Shown in pieces: positions 40,788 through 50,313 of a stretch of 64,000 bases of DNA (the first letter of the stretch is position 1; every line of letters starts with the position of its first letter). This DNA is from Streptomyces lydicus (GTDB lineage Bacteria; Actinomycetota; Actinomycetes; Streptomycetales; Streptomycetaceae). The DNA lies in the NCBI RefSeq assembly GCF_004125265.1, contig NZ_RDTE01000003.1, positions 4,960,001-5,024,000 on the forward strand, read 5' to 3'. Below the pieces are notes generated by a model. It was given only the letters and a program-made list of their open reading frames with translations. It was not told the origin of the DNA and did no database searches. The translations under genes and the position numbers were made by a program.

Positions 40788-42095
40788 GTGTCTTTTCCGT
40801 ATGAAGCCCCTGTTTCGCAGTCGCTCTTCGACCGTGCGTCCGCCGTGACGCCGGGCGGCGTCAACTCTCCGGTGCGGGCGTTCCGCGCCGTGGGTGGTAC
40901 GCCCCGGTTCATGGTGTCCGGTACCGGTCCGTACCTCACCGACGCCGATGGCCGTGAGTACGTCGACCTGGTGTGCTCCTGGGGGCCGATGATCCTCGGC
41001 CACGCGCACCCCGAGGTGATCGCCGCGGTCCAGGAGGCGGTCGCCCGCGGTACGTCCTTCGGCACGCCCGGTGCGGGCGAGGTCGAGCTGGCCGAGGAGA
41101 TCGTGGCCCGGATCGAGCCGGTCGAGCAGGTGCGGCTGGTCTCCAGCGGCACCGAGGCGACGATGTCGGCGATCCGGCTGGCGCGCGGGTTCACCGGCCG
41201 GCCGAAGGTGATCAAGTTCGCGGGCTGCTACCACGGGCACGTGGACGCGCTGCTGGCCGCGGCCGGTTCGGGCGTGGCGACCCTCGGGCTGCCCGACACG
41301 CCGGGCGTGACGGGCGCGCAGGCCGGCGACACGATCGTGCTGCCGTACAACGACCTGGAGGCGGTGCGGGCCGCGTTCGCCGCGCACCCGGGCGAGATCG
41401 CCTGTGTGATCACGGAGGCGGCGCCGGGCAACATGGGCGTGGTGCCGCCGCTGCCGGGCTTCAACCAGGGTCTCAAGGACCTGTGCGCGGGCAACGGGGC
41501 GCTCTACATCTCCGACGAGGTGATGACCGGCTTCCGCGTCAGCAAGTCCGGTTGGTACGGCATTGACGGGGTGCGTCCGGATCTGATGACCTTCGGCAAG
41601 GTCATGGGCGGCGGCTTCCCGGCCGCGGCCTTCGGCGGCCGCGCGGACGTCATGGCGCACCTCGCGCCGGTCGGCCCGGTCTACCAGGCGGGCACCCTGT
41701 CCGGGAACCCGATCGCCACCGCCGCGGGGGTCGCGCAGCTGCGGCTGCTGGACGACGCCGCGTACGAGAAGGTCGACGCGGTCTCCGCGGAGGTGCGGGG
41801 TCTGGTCACCGCCGCGCTGGCGAAGGAGGGCGTGGCGCACCGGCTCCAGGTCGCGGGGAACATGTTCACGGTCTTCTTCACGGACGCCGAGGTGACCGAC
41901 TACGACGCCGCCAAGGCGCAGGAGTCGTTCCGCTTCACCGCCTTCTTCCACTCGATGCTGGAGCAGGGCGTCTACCTCCCGCCGTCCGCCTTCGAGTCGT
42001 GGTTCGTCTCGACCGCGCACGACACGGCGGCCGTCGAGCGCATCGCCGCCGCCCTGCCGGCCGCCGCACGGGCCGCGGCCGCGGCGACGGCCTGA
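40788..42095 (+). CDS. hemL: glutamate-1-semialdehyde 2,1-aminomutase
   Basis: A 435-residue PLP enzyme that isomerises glutamate-1-semialdehyde, the product of HemA, to 5-aminolevulinate. GTG 40788 is used because the protein then starts [32 protein letters not shown] as in relatives and AGGA lies seven bases upstream; ATG 40770 is an alternative. [39 protein letters not shown] binds PLP phosphate, [11 protein letters not shown] carries the Asp for the pyridine nitrogen, and [19 protein letters not shown] has the catalytic lysine. Unlike the other early heme genes in the window it lies 24 kb away. Confidence 0.97.
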   Translation: MSFPYEAPVSQSLFDRASAVTPGGVNSPVRAFRAVGGTPRFMVSGTGPYLTDADGREYVDLVCSWGPMILGHAHPEVIAAVQEAVARGTSFGTPGAGEVELAEEIVARIEPVEQVRLVSSGTEATMSAIRLARGFTGRPKVIKFAGCYHGHVDALLAAAGSGVATLGLPDTPGVTGAQAGDTIVLPYNDLEAVRAAFAAHPGEIACVITEAAPGNMGVVPPLPGFNQGLKDLCAGNGALYISDEVMTGFRVSKSGWYGIDGVRPDLMTFGKVMGGGFPAAAFGGRADVMAHLAPVGPVYQAGTLSGNPIATAAGVAQLRLLDDAAYEKVDAVSAEVRGLVTAALAKEGVAHRLQVAGNMFTVFFTDAEVTDYDAAKAQESFRFTAFFHSMLEQGVYLPPSAFESWFVSTAHDTAAVERIAAALPAAARAAAAATA

Positions 42096-42144
42096 GGACA
42101 CTTCCGGCGCACGGGCCGGCGACTGCTTGCCGACGACTGAATGA

Positions 42145-42834
42145 ATGGGTGACATGAGCAGCGAAGACATCACCGTGGTGCATCTGATGCGGCACGGCGA
42201 GGTGCACAACCCCGACGGCGTGCTCTACGGGCGCCGGCCCGGCTACCACCTCTCCGAGCTGGGGCGGAAGATGGCCGACCGGGTGGCCGAGCACCTCGCG
42301 GGGCGGGACATCACACATGTCGTCGCCTCGCCGCTGGAGCGTGCGCAGGAGACCGCGACGCCGATCGCCGGGGCGCACGGCCTGGAGCTGGCCACCGACG
42401 AGCGGCTGATCGAGGCGGCCAACGTCTTCGAGGGGAAGACCTTCGGGGTCGGTGACGGTGCGCTGAAGAAGCCGGGGAACTGGAAGTACCTGACGAATCC
42501 GTTCCGGCCCTCCTGGGGCGAGCCGTACCTCGAACAGGTCGTGCGGATGATGGCGGCGCTGGGCGCGGCACGGGACGCGGCGCGCGGGCACGAGGCGGTG
42601 GCGGTCAGCCATCAGCTGCCGATCTGGATCGTGCGCAGCTTCGCGGAGCGGCGGCGGCTGTGGCACGACCCGCGGAAGCGGCAGTGCACGCTGGCCTCGC
42701 TGACGTCGTTCACCTTCCACGGCGACAAGATCGTTTCGGTGGGGTACAGCGAGCCCGCGCGCGACCTGGTTCCCTCCCATCTTCTGGCCGGCGCCAAACC
42801 GGTCAAGGGAAAGGCCAAGGCCTTTGGTGCCTGA
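42145..42834 (+). CDS. histidine phosphatase family protein
   Basis: A 229-residue protein of the phosphoglycerate-mutase-like superfamily. VVHLMRHGEVHNPDGVLYGRR is the RHGxxxx signature with the phosphorylated His; VVASPLERAQETATP supplies the conserved Arg; VAVSHQLPIW holds the second catalytic His. The family includes phosphatases of sugars, cofactors and RNases; the substrate is not known. It follows hemL by 49 bases in the same orientation, an arrangement typical of streptomycetes, and may share its transcript. The start could also be ATG 42154; neither has a strong ribosome binding site. Confidence 0.92.
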   Translation: MGDMSSEDITVVHLMRHGEVHNPDGVLYGRRPGYHLSELGRKMADRVAEHLAGRDITHVVASPLERAQETATPIAGAHGLELATDERLIEAANVFEGKTFGVGDGALKKPGNWKYLTNPFRPSWGEPYLEQVVRMMAALGAARDAARGHEAVAVSHQLPIWIVRSFAERRRLWHDPRKRQCTLASLTSFTFHGDKIVSVGYSEPARDLVPSHLLAGAKPVKGKAKAFGA

Positions 42835-42980
42835 CGGCGCATCATTTGGCGGAACGTCACCTGCAGGCGAAATGACCTGTCCAGGCGCATAACCCGTCAC
42901 CCCGACGCTCGACATGCCCTCCTCTCCATTGTCCGTTTATATGGATATTGAGTTGGGCGAGCACGGATGGGGACGAGGGT

Positions 42981-44210
42981 ATGCGCGCGATCAGCCGGCG
43001 AAAGCTGCTGGGCATGGGAGTCGGGGCAGCCGCTGCGCTGGGCCTCGCCGGCTGCTCGTCGACGGATTCGGCCGGCGCGGGGGCGGACAAGCCGCGGGCA
43101 AAGGGGGCGGTCCGGGCCCGGGCGAAACTCATCGGTGACGGTTCGACAGCATATTCCGGCGCGCAGCCCCATCAGCCCAAGGCGCCCGAACGGCTGGAGC
43201 CCGGCCAGACCCCGCCGCAGTTCGTGGTCTTTTCCTGGGACGGGGCCGGAGAGGTCGGCAACGGCCTCTTCCCCCGTTTCCTCCAGCTCGCCAGGGACCA
43301 CGGCGCGGCAATGACCTTTTTCCTCTCCGGTCTGTATCTCCTGCCCGAATCCCAGAAGCACCTCTACGACCCGCCGAACAACGAGCAGGGCGCCTCCGAC
43401 ATCCCGTACCTCAGCGACGTCCACATCAGGGAGACCCTGAGGTACGTGCGGGAGGCCTGGCTGGACGGCCACGAGGTCGGCACCCACTTCAACGGGCACT
43501 TCTGCGGCAACGCCCCGACCTCGGTCAAGTACTGGACACCCCGGCAGTGGCAGTCCGAAATCGACCAGGCGATGGACTTCGTCACGAGGTGGCGCACGAA
43601 CACCGGCTTCACCGACCTCGAACCGCTGCCCTTCGACTACCGCAAGGAACTGGTCGGCGGCCGCACGCCCTGCCTGCTGGGCCAGAAAAACCTGCTGCCC
43701 ACCGCCCGGGAACTCGGCTGGCGGTACGACGCCAGCTCGCCCGGCGGTATGCAGATGTGGCCGAAGAAGAAGCGGGGCCTGTGGGACTTCCCGCTCCAGC
43801 TGATTCCGTTCCCGGGGCACAGTTTCCAGGTGCTCTCGATGGACTACAACATGCTCTTCAATCAGTCGAAGCACTCCACGCAGGCCCCGCCGGCCAACTA
43901 TCCGGGCTGGCGGCAGCAGGCCACCGACGCATATATTTCCGGATTCCGCCGGGCCTACGAGACCAATCGTGCGCCGTTCTTCATCGGCAACCACTTCGAA
44001 CAGTGGAATGGCGGTATCTACATGGATGCCGTCGAGGAAGCCCTTAAACACATTGCCAATGAGCAGAACAAAGATGTCCGCCTGGTGTCGTTCCGGCAGT
44101 TCACCGACTGGCTCGACGCACAGGACCCCGAGGTGGTGAGCAAGCTCCAGGAGCTGCCCGTCGGAGCGCGGCCGGAAGGCGGCTGGAAGTCGTATTTGTC
44201 GGCGGCCTGA
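42981..44210 (+). CDS. Tat-exported lipoprotein of the polysaccharide-deacetylase (NodB) type
   Basis: A 409-residue protein. ATG 42981 gives MRAISRRKLLGMGVGAAAALGLAGC, a twin-arginine signal ending in a lipobox (LAGC). The mature part shows QFVVFSWDGAGEVGNGLFPRFLQLARDHGAAMTFFLSGLYLLP, like the TFDDG start of NodB deacetylases although the motif is altered, and DGHEVGTHFNGHFCG, matching the metal-binding HxxxH motif. NHFEQWNGGIYMDAVEEAL and VSFRQFTDWL close the barrel. Probable cell-wall or glycan modification outside the membrane; the altered first motif leaves catalysis uncertain. It precedes the cytochrome c maturation operon. Confidence 0.8.
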   Translation: MRAISRRKLLGMGVGAAAALGLAGCSSTDSAGAGADKPRAKGAVRARAKLIGDGSTAYSGAQPHQPKAPERLEPGQTPPQFVVFSWDGAGEVGNGLFPRFLQLARDHGAAMTFFLSGLYLLPESQKHLYDPPNNEQGASDIPYLSDVHIRETLRYVREAWLDGHEVGTHFNGHFCGNAPTSVKYWTPRQWQSEIDQAMDFVTRWRTNTGFTDLEPLPFDYRKELVGGRTPCLLGQKNLLPTARELGWRYDASSPGGMQMWPKKKRGLWDFPLQLIPFPGHSFQVLSMDYNMLFNQSKHSTQAPPANYPGWRQQATDAYISGFRRAYETNRAPFFIGNHFEQWNGGIYMDAVEEALKHIANEQNKDVRLVSFRQFTDWLDAQDPEVVSKLQELPVGARPEGGWKSYLSAA

Positions 44211-44287
44211 CAGATACCTCCGGGCGGCGGCGGGCCGTCGGAGGGGGGCGCGGAAGATCCGGAATGGGCCCATGCGAAACTTTTCAC

Positions 44288-44902
44288 ATGAGTGCTTGCC
44301 GCGCCCCACGCCGCCTCACGAGCCGCCGCCGCATCACCCTGCTCGCCGCAGGGGTGGCGGCCGCGTCGCTGACGCTCAGCGCCTGCGGCGACGGCGCCTC
44401 CGGCGGCTCGTCCCAGACCCGGTTCGTCCAGGGCAAGAACGGCATCGACACCGTCACGAAGGACGAGCGGCAGCCGGCCCCCGATCTTTCGGGTGAGACC
44501 ACCACCGGCAAGAAACTGGACGTCGCCGACTACAAGGGCAAGGTCGTCATCCTCAACGTCTGGGGATCATGGTGCGGGCCCTGCATCGCCGAGGCGCCGA
44601 ACTTCGCCAAGGTCGCAGGCGAGACCAAGACCAAGGGCGTCCAGTTCGTCGGGATCAACACCCGCGACTCCGAGAAGTCGCAGGCCGTCAGCTTCGAGGA
44701 AGAGCACAAGGTGCCCTACCCGAGCCTGTTCGACCCGACCGGCCGGCTGATGCTGCGCTTCCCCAAGGGCAGCCTCAACCCGCAGTCCATCCCCTCCACG
44801 ATCGCCATCGACCGGCACGGCAAGATCGCCGCCCGCTCGATCGGCCCGGTCACCGAGGACGACCTCCGCAAGATGATCACCCCGCTGATCGCCGAGAAGT
44901 GA
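44288..44902 (+). CDS. ResA/TlpA-like thiol-disulfide lipoprotein
   Basis: A 204-residue exported thioredoxin. The signal peptide has LTSRRRITLLAAGVAAASLTLSAC with lipobox LSAC. VVILNVWGSWCGPCIAEAPNFAKV contains the WCxxC redox pair; the cis-proline follows in SIPSTIAIDRHGKI. It probably keeps apocytochrome c cysteines reduced outside the membrane, receiving electrons from CcdA encoded next. ATG 44288 matches relatives but lacks a strong ribosome binding site; ATG 44264 in the same frame has GGAAGA upstream. The stop is five bases before the ccdA start. Confidence 0.92.
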   Translation: MSACRAPRRLTSRRRITLLAAGVAAASLTLSACGDGASGGSSQTRFVQGKNGIDTVTKDERQPAPDLSGETTTGKKLDVADYKGKVVILNVWGSWCGPCIAEAPNFAKVAGETKTKGVQFVGINTRDSEKSQAVSFEEEHKVPYPSLFDPTGRLMLRFPKGSLNPQSIPSTIAIDRHGKIAARSIGPVTEDDLRKMITPLIAEK

Positions 44903-44906
44903 TCAC

Positions 44907-45668
44907 GTGATCGCGCTCGCCGCCGCCGCGGAGAACCAGACCGTCCTCAACGGGACCCTGCTCGCCGCCGTCCCCCTCGCACTCGTCGCCGGACTCGTCT
45001 CCTTCTTCTCGCCCTGCGTCCTGCCGCTGGTGCCGGGCTATATGTCGTACGTCACCGGCGTCACCGGCACCGACCTCGGCGAGGCCCGGCGCGGCCGGAT
45101 GCTGGCCGGCGCCGCGCTCTTCGTCCTCGGCTTCACCGCCGTCTTCGTCTCCGGCGGCGCGCTCTTCGGGTTCGCCGGCCAGACCCTGCAGCAGTACAAG
45201 GACGTCGTCTCGCGGGTCCTCGGCGTGCTGATGATCCTGCTCGGGCTGGCGTTCGCCGGTTTCCTCAAGCGCTTCGGACAGCGCGAACTGCGCTTCCACA
45301 TGAAGCCCGCGATGGGACTGGCCGGCGCGCCGGTGCTCGGGGTGCTCTTCGGCGTCGGCTGGACGCCGTGCCTGGGCCCCACCTTCGCCGCCGTCAGCGC
45401 CCTCGCGTACTCCGGCGCCAGCGCCGGCCGCGGCGCCCTGCTCACCGTGGCGTACTGCCTCGGCCTGGGCGTGCCGTTCATCGTCGTCGCCCTCGCCTTC
45501 CGCCGGGCACTCGGCGCCTTCGGCTGGGTCAAGCGGCACTACCTGTGGGTGATGCGGATCGGCGGCGGGATGATGGTCGCCCTCGGCATCCTCCTCGTCA
45601 CCGGCATCTGGGACAGCCTGATGTCCGAGCTCCAGAGCTGGACGCAAAGCTCCACCGTTGGGATCTGA
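44907..45668 (+). CDS. ccdA: CcdA/DsbD-type cytochrome c biogenesis membrane protein
   Basis: A 253-residue protein with six membrane helices. SFFSPCVLPLVPGYMSYVTGV and FGVGWTPCLGPTFAAVSALA each hold one cysteine followed by proline-rich turns, the pair through which CcdA shuttles electrons from cytoplasmic thioredoxin to the extracytoplasmic ResA. Start GTG 44907 lies inside the GATCACGTGATCG palindrome, directly after the resA-like stop. Second gene of the operon. Confidence 0.93.
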   Translation: MIALAAAAENQTVLNGTLLAAVPLALVAGLVSFFSPCVLPLVPGYMSYVTGVTGTDLGEARRGRMLAGAALFVLGFTAVFVSGGALFGFAGQTLQQYKDVVSRVLGVLMILLGLAFAGFLKRFGQRELRFHMKPAMGLAGAPVLGVLFGVGWTPCLGPTFAAVSALAYSGASAGRGALLTVAYCLGLGVPFIVVALAFRRALGAFGWVKRHYLWVMRIGGGMMVALGILLVTGIWDSLMSELQSWTQSSTVGI

Positions 45669-45671
45669 TTG

Positions 45672-47495
45672 ATGTCCACCAAGACCGACACCCCCCGCGA
45701 CCCGGGCTCCGCGGCCGACGCGGGCAGTGATCTCGGCGCGGCCGGATCCCAGCTCTCCACCGCGCCCACGGAAGACGTCACCTTCCCCTCGCTCGGCCCG
45801 CTCGGCTGGGCGCGCTGGTTCTGGCGGCAGCTGACCTCGATGCGGGTCGCGCTGCTGCTGCTCTTCCTGCTGTCCATCGGCGCGATCCCCGGCTCGCTGA
45901 TCCCGCAGACCAGCGTCGACCCGGTCAAGGTCGACCAGTTCAAGGCCGACCACTCCACCCTCGCGGGCATCTACGACAAGCTCGGGATGTTCCACGTCTA
46001 CAGCTCGGTGTGGTTCTCCGCGATCTACCTGCTGCTGTTCATCTCGCTGATCGGCTGCATCGTGCCGCGCAGCTGGCAGTTCGTCGGGCAGCTCCGCGGC
46101 CGCCCGCCGGCCGCCCCCCGCCGGCTGACCCGGCTGCCCGCGTACACCACCTGGCGCACCGAGGCGGACCCCGAGGAGGTCCTCGACGCGGCACAGCGGC
46201 TGCTGAAGAAGCGCCGCTTCCGCGCCCACCGGGACGCCACCGCGGTCGCCGCCGAGAAGGGCTACCTGCGCGAGGTCGGCAACCTCGTCTTCCATGTCGC
46301 GCTGATCGTGATGCTGGTGGCGTTCGCCGTCGGCGGCCTGTGGAAGTCCGAGGGCAACAAGCTGATCACCGAGGGCGACGGCTTCGCCAACAGCCTCACG
46401 CAGTACGACGAGTTCAAGTCGGGACCGTTCTACGACACCGACGACATGGACCCGTTCGGCTTCAAGCTCGACCGCTTCGACGCGACGTACGAGCGGACCG
46501 GGCCGCAGCGCGGCACCCCGCGCACCTACCGCGCGCAGATCTCCTACTACCTGGGCGCGGACGGCAAGCAGCACCACACCGCGATCGAGGTGAACACGCC
46601 CCTCGACATCGCGGGCAACCGGGTCTACCTGCTCTCGCACGGCTATTCCCCCGTCGTCACCGTCAAGGACGGCCGCGGCAAGACGGTCTTCCACGGCGCC
46701 ACGGCCTTCCTGCCCGCCGACCCGAAGAACCTCACCTCGACCGGTGTGGTGAAGGTGCCCGGCGCGCAGACCAAGGACGGCAAGCGCAACCAGCTCGGCT
46801 TCCAGGCGATGTTCGTCCCGACGTTCGGCGGCCGCGGCACCGGCTCGATGTTCTCGCAGTTCCCGGCGCTGGACTTCCCCGTGCTCTCGGTCAACGCGTA
46901 CCACGGCGACCTGGGATTGGACTCCGGCCTGCCGCAGAGCGTCTACAAGCTGGACACCAAGCGCCTCAAGAAGTACCAGGACGGCAAGGGCGGCATCCTG
47001 AAGAAGATGCTGCTGCCCAAGGACCGCGTGGAGCAGCACGCGGGCTCCAAGAACAAGGCCGCCGTCCGCGCCGCCGAGGCACAGACCACGATGAAGCTGC
47101 CGAACGGCGAGGGCTCCATCACCTTCGAGGGCGTCAAGAGCTGGGCCAGCTTCAAGGTCTCCCACCAGCCCGGCAACGGCCTGGCGCTGACCGGTGCGGT
47201 CGCCGCCCTGCTGGGCCTGGCCGGATCGCTGTTCATCCAGCGCCGCCGGATGTGGGTCCGGGCGGAGAAGGGCGCCGACGGCGTCACCGTCGTCGAGATG
47301 GCCGGGCTCGGCCGCAGCGAGTCGGCCCGGCTGCCGGAGGAACTCGGCTCGCTCGCCGGGGACCTGTTCCCCCAGGCCCCGCCCGCCCCCGACGCCCCGC
47401 CAGCCCCCGATGCCCCTGCCCACGACACCGAAGACCCCGCGGAGCCCACTGACTCTGACGGACCTGCTGACCCCTCCGAAGGAGCGCGCGCGTGA
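45672..47495 (+). CDS. resB: ResB-like cytochrome c biogenesis protein
   Basis: A 607-residue membrane protein, part of the System II heme-lyase complex with CcsB. ATG 45672 follows the ccdA stop by three bases; a TTG just before it is unlikely. Membrane helices: WFWRQLTSMRVALLLLFLLSIGAIPGSLIPQ, VWFSAIYLLLFISLIGCIVPRSW, LVFHVALIVMLVAFAVGGLW and near the end ALTGAVAALLGLAGSLFIQRRRMW. Between the third and fourth is a large extracytoplasmic domain of about 330 residues. The C-terminus is Asp/Pro/Ala-rich. It overlaps ccsB by GTGA. Confidence 0.93.
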   Translation: MSTKTDTPRDPGSAADAGSDLGAAGSQLSTAPTEDVTFPSLGPLGWARWFWRQLTSMRVALLLLFLLSIGAIPGSLIPQTSVDPVKVDQFKADHSTLAGIYDKLGMFHVYSSVWFSAIYLLLFISLIGCIVPRSWQFVGQLRGRPPAAPRRLTRLPAYTTWRTEADPEEVLDAAQRLLKKRRFRAHRDATAVAAEKGYLREVGNLVFHVALIVMLVAFAVGGLWKSEGNKLITEGDGFANSLTQYDEFKSGPFYDTDDMDPFGFKLDRFDATYERTGPQRGTPRTYRAQISYYLGADGKQHHTAIEVNTPLDIAGNRVYLLSHGYSPVVTVKDGRGKTVFHGATAFLPADPKNLTSTGVVKVPGAQTKDGKRNQLGFQAMFVPTFGGRGTGSMFSQFPALDFPVLSVNAYHGDLGLDSGLPQSVYKLDTKRLKKYQDGKGGILKKMLLPKDRVEQHAGSKNKAAVRAAEAQTTMKLPNGEGSITFEGVKSWASFKVSHQPGNGLALTGAVAALLGLAGSLFIQRRRMWVRAEKGADGVTVVEMAGLGRSESARLPEELGSLAGDLFPQAPPAPDAPPAPDAPAHDTEDPAEPTDSDGPADPSEGARA

Positions 47496-48577
47496 ACATC
47501 GCGGCCGCAGCCAACGAGACACTGGCGCACAACAGCAACCTGCTGGTCTATTCCGCGATGGCGGTCTATACGCTCGCCTTCCTCGCGCACATGGCCGAGT
47601 GGGTGTTCGGCAGCCGCAGCAAGGTCGGCCGCACCGCCGCCGCCCTGACCGCACAGTCCACGGCGTCCGCGACGGTCTCCGTCAAGTCCCGGCAGGGCGG
47701 CGGAACCGCGGTACTGGAGCGGCCCGAGGTCGTCACCAAGTCCCTCGCCGGCAGCCGCGACGTCCCCGACGGGCCGGGCGCCGCGGGCGACACCGAGAAG
47801 GGCGACCTCTACGGGCGGATCGCCATCTCGCTGACCGTCCTGGCCTGGGCGCTGCACGTGGGCGGCGTCCTCACCCGCGCCCTGTCCGTACAGCGTGCCC
47901 CCTGGGGCAACATGTACGAGTTCTCCACGACCTTCGCCGCGGTCGCCGTGGGCCTCTACCTCCTGCTGCTGGTGCTCGGGAAGAAGGTCCGCTGGATCGG
48001 GCTGCCCCTGGTCACCACCGTCCTGCTCGACCTCGGGCTGGCCGTCTCGGTGCTCTACACCGCCAGTGACCAGTTGGTGCCCGCGCTGCACTCGTACTGG
48101 CTGTGGATCCACGTCAGCTGCGCGATCATCTCCGGCGCGGCGCTCTACCTCGGCGCCGTCTCCACCCTGCTGTTCCTGTTCCGCGACTCCTACGAGAGCA
48201 AGCTCGCCGACCCCGCGGGGAAGCAGCCCGGCGCCTTCGCCTCGTCCGTACTGGAGCGGCTGCCCTCGGCCGCCTCGCTCGACAAGTTCGCCTACCGCGT
48301 CAACGCCACCGTCTTCCCGCTGTGGACGTTCACCATCATCGCGGGCGCCATCTGGGCCGAGGCCGCATGGGGCCGCTACTGGGGCTGGGACCCCAAGGAG
48401 GTCTGGGCCTTCATCACCTGGGTCGCCTACGCCTGCTACCTGCACGCCCGCGCCACGGCCGGCTGGAAGGGCCGCAAGGCCGCCTACCTGGGCCTGATCG
48501 GTTTCGCCTGCTACCTGTTCAACTACTACGGCGTGAACATCTTCGTGACCGGCCTGCACTCCTACGCGGGAGTCTGA
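47492..48577 (+). CDS. ccsB: CcsB/ResC-type cytochrome c biogenesis protein
   Basis: A 361-residue polytopic protein from GTG 47492. GRYWGWDPKEVWAFITWVAYACYLHAR is the tryptophan-rich WWD domain that presents heme for attachment to apocytochrome c. Conserved histidines that ligate heme lie in LHVGGVL, LHSYWLWIHVSCA and LFNYYGVNIFVTGLHSYAGV. Together with ResB it exports heme and ligates it to CxxCH motifs. Last gene of the operon; a strong terminator follows. Confidence 0.95.
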   Translation: MNIAAAANETLAHNSNLLVYSAMAVYTLAFLAHMAEWVFGSRSKVGRTAAALTAQSTASATVSVKSRQGGGTAVLERPEVVTKSLAGSRDVPDGPGAAGDTEKGDLYGRIAISLTVLAWALHVGGVLTRALSVQRAPWGNMYEFSTTFAAVAVGLYLLLLVLGKKVRWIGLPLVTTVLLDLGLAVSVLYTASDQLVPALHSYWLWIHVSCAIISGAALYLGAVSTLLFLFRDSYESKLADPAGKQPGAFASSVLERLPSAASLDKFAYRVNATVFPLWTFTIIAGAIWAEAAWGRYWGWDPKEVWAFITWVAYACYLHARATAGWKGRKAAYLGLIGFACYLFNYYGVNIFVTGLHSYAGV

Positions 48578-48590
48578 CCCGCACGCCCCC

Positions 48591-48636
48591 GGTGCCGTAC
48601 GGGACGCCTCCACACGAGGCCGTCCCGTACGGCACC
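48591..48636 (+). terminator. terminator of the cytochrome c maturation operon
   Basis: GGTGCCGTACGGGACG (48591-48606) and CGTCCCGTACGGCACC (48621-48636) form a perfect 16-base stem around a 14-base loop, followed by GTCGTTT. It also faces the convergent phosphoesterase gene and may serve both. Confidence 0.85.
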
Positions 48637-48671
48637 GTCGTTTCCCGGGGAGAGAAGGGACATCCGGCCGG

Positions 48672-50099
48672 CTACCGCCGCCTGCGCCGCCCCCGCTCCT
48701 GGCGCGGCTGCTGCTGCCCCGCCCCCGGCAGCGTCGGCTTCGGCAGGTTCGCCACCTCCCACTGCGCCTCGACCAGCTGCTCGGCGGTGTCACGGGGCAG
48801 CCGTGGCGGGCGGGGCGCCCGGTGCCGGAAGCCGAACGCCGACGTCAGATCACCGAAGGCCGCCCGCCGCCAGTCGCTGATGTTCGGCTCTTCGACACCC
48901 GTCCAGCGCTCCAGGAACTGCAGCACCGAGGTGTGGTCGAAGGGGTCGCCGGCGGCCCAGCCGCCCACCGTCCACGGCGAGATGATCAGACACGGCACAC
49001 GGAACCCGCCGCCGATCGGCAGGCCCCGGACGAACTCGTCCTTGGTCCCGGCCGGCGGCACCGGCGGCGGCACATGATCGAAGAGTCCGTCGTTCTCGTC
49101 GTAGTTCAGGATGAAGACCGTCTTGGCCCACAGCCTCGGGTTGGACGCGATCGCCTCGATCTTCTTCGCGACATAGTCGGCGCCGGCGGCCGGCAGATAG
49201 TCCGGGTGCTCGGACTGGTGGCTGGTGGGGATCAGCCATGACACGGCCGGCAGCCGGCCGGCCCGGGCATCGTCCTCGAACGTCCCGGCCGGCTGCGCCC
49301 GCATCCCGCGCTCGTACAGCGGCTCACCCGGCTTGGCGTCCCGGAAGGTCTGGAACTGCTCCAGGAGGTTGCAGCCGTAGTCGTCCTCCTCCTGGTAGAC
49401 CTTCCAGCTGATCCCGGCCGCCTGCAGCCGCTCGGCGTAGGTCGTCCAGCGGTACGGCTTGGGCGCGGTGTTGTTCAGCACCGGACCGCCCAGGGTGCCG
49501 CCCGGATCGAGGGTGCCGGTCATCCAGTACAGCCGGTTGGGCCAGGTCGGACCGAAGACCGAACAGAAGTAGTTGTCGCACAGCGTGAACGCCTCGGCGA
49601 GCGCGAACTGGAAAGGGATGTCCGCACGCGTGTGATAGCCCATCACATACGGCCCGTTGACCCCGTCGGCCTTGCGGTGCGCGGGCAGCCAGCGGTCCAT
49701 CGTGCCGCCGTTCCACGCCTCGTGCTGCACCGACCAGGCATGGCTGGTGGAGGGGATGGCCTGGGCGCTGGTGGTGTGCGTGTTGAGGCGGAACGGCAGC
49801 AGATAGCCGTCCGGGTTCTCCGCGTCCGGCTGATGGAAGACGGACCGGCCGTCCGGCAGCGTCAGCGCGTCCGGGTCGGCGAAGCCACGGACGCCGCGCA
49901 GGGTGCCGAAGTAGTGGTCGAACGACCGGTTCTCCTGCATCAGCATCACGACGTGCTCGACGTCGTGCAGCGAGCCGTGACGCGCCGGTCCGGCGGCGAC
50001 GGCCTTTTGCACGCTGGGCGGCAGCAGCGACAGCGCGGCGGCGCCGCCGACCGCGCCGGCCGCCGAGCCGAGGAGTCTGCGTCGGGTCATGTCGGGCAT
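48672..50099 (-). CDS. Tat-exported phosphoesterase, phospholipase C / acid phosphatase family
   Basis: A 475-residue enzyme of the PF04185 phosphoesterase family. ATG 50099 follows GGGAGAG by eight bases; MTRRRLLGSAAGAVGGAAALSLLPPS is a twin-arginine signal. The mature N-terminus VEHVVMLMQENRSFDHYFGTLRGVRGF is the family's metal and nucleophile motif (ENRSFDHYFG). NGPYVMGYHTRADIPFQFALAEAFTLCDNYF and WPNRLYWMTGTLDPGG, and FILNYDENDGLFDHVPPP, complete the active site. Such enzymes hydrolyse phospholipids or other phosphomono/diesters outside the cell, often under phosphate starvation. The C-terminus is Arg-rich and lacks the extra domains of large hemolytic PLCs. Confidence 0.92.
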   Translation of the reverse strand: MPDMTRRRLLGSAAGAVGGAAALSLLPPSVQKAVAAGPARHGSLHDVEHVVMLMQENRSFDHYFGTLRGVRGFADPDALTLPDGRSVFHQPDAENPDGYLLPFRLNTHTTSAQAIPSTSHAWSVQHEAWNGGTMDRWLPAHRKADGVNGPYVMGYHTRADIPFQFALAEAFTLCDNYFCSVFGPTWPNRLYWMTGTLDPGGTLGGPVLNNTAPKPYRWTTYAERLQAAGISWKVYQEEDDYGCNLLEQFQTFRDAKPGEPLYERGMRAQPAGTFEDDARAGRLPAVSWLIPTSHQSEHPDYLPAAGADYVAKKIEAIASNPRLWAKTVFILNYDENDGLFDHVPPPVPPAGTKDEFVRGLPIGGGFRVPCLIISPWTVGGWAAGDPFDHTSVLQFLERWTGVEEPNISDWRRAAFGDLTSAFGFRHRAPRPPRLPRDTAEQLVEAQWEVANLPKPTLPGAGQQQPRQERGRRRRR

Positions 50100-50313
50100 A
50101 TGTGCCACTCTCCCTGAGTCGCGTGAGCCCTCAGTGGGCCGACATGACTGTGGCGGCGGGCGAGTTTCCCGGGCAGGGGGAGGTTGCTGAACGGTGCATC
50201 AATTGGCTGTGAACTGTCGAGAGTTGGCCGGGGACCCCTACGTCCCGTACGTCACACGCACCAGTGCCCGGCGGACCGTGCGGCGGCCGGATTTACGCGT
50301 CCGGGAAGGTGTA

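Noticed and set aside
42897-44309. 470-codon minus-strand ORF over the NodB-type lipoprotein gene
   Set aside because: The plus strand encodes a Tat lipoprotein signal and deacetylase-like motifs; the minus frame is its shadow.
44877-47654. 925-codon minus-strand ORF across the ccdA-resB genes
   Set aside because: It is the mirror of a high-GC operon with clear CcdA and ResB motifs on the plus strand; its translation is Gly/Arg/Val/Glu-rich with no start site or motif.
50187-50214. PHO-box-like direct repeats (GTTCAC and GTTCAG, 22 bases apart on the minus strand) upstream of the phosphoesterase gene
   Set aside because: The spacing equals two 11-base units and phosphate control would be sensible, but the middle unit does not match the consensus, so the call is too weak to list as a feature.
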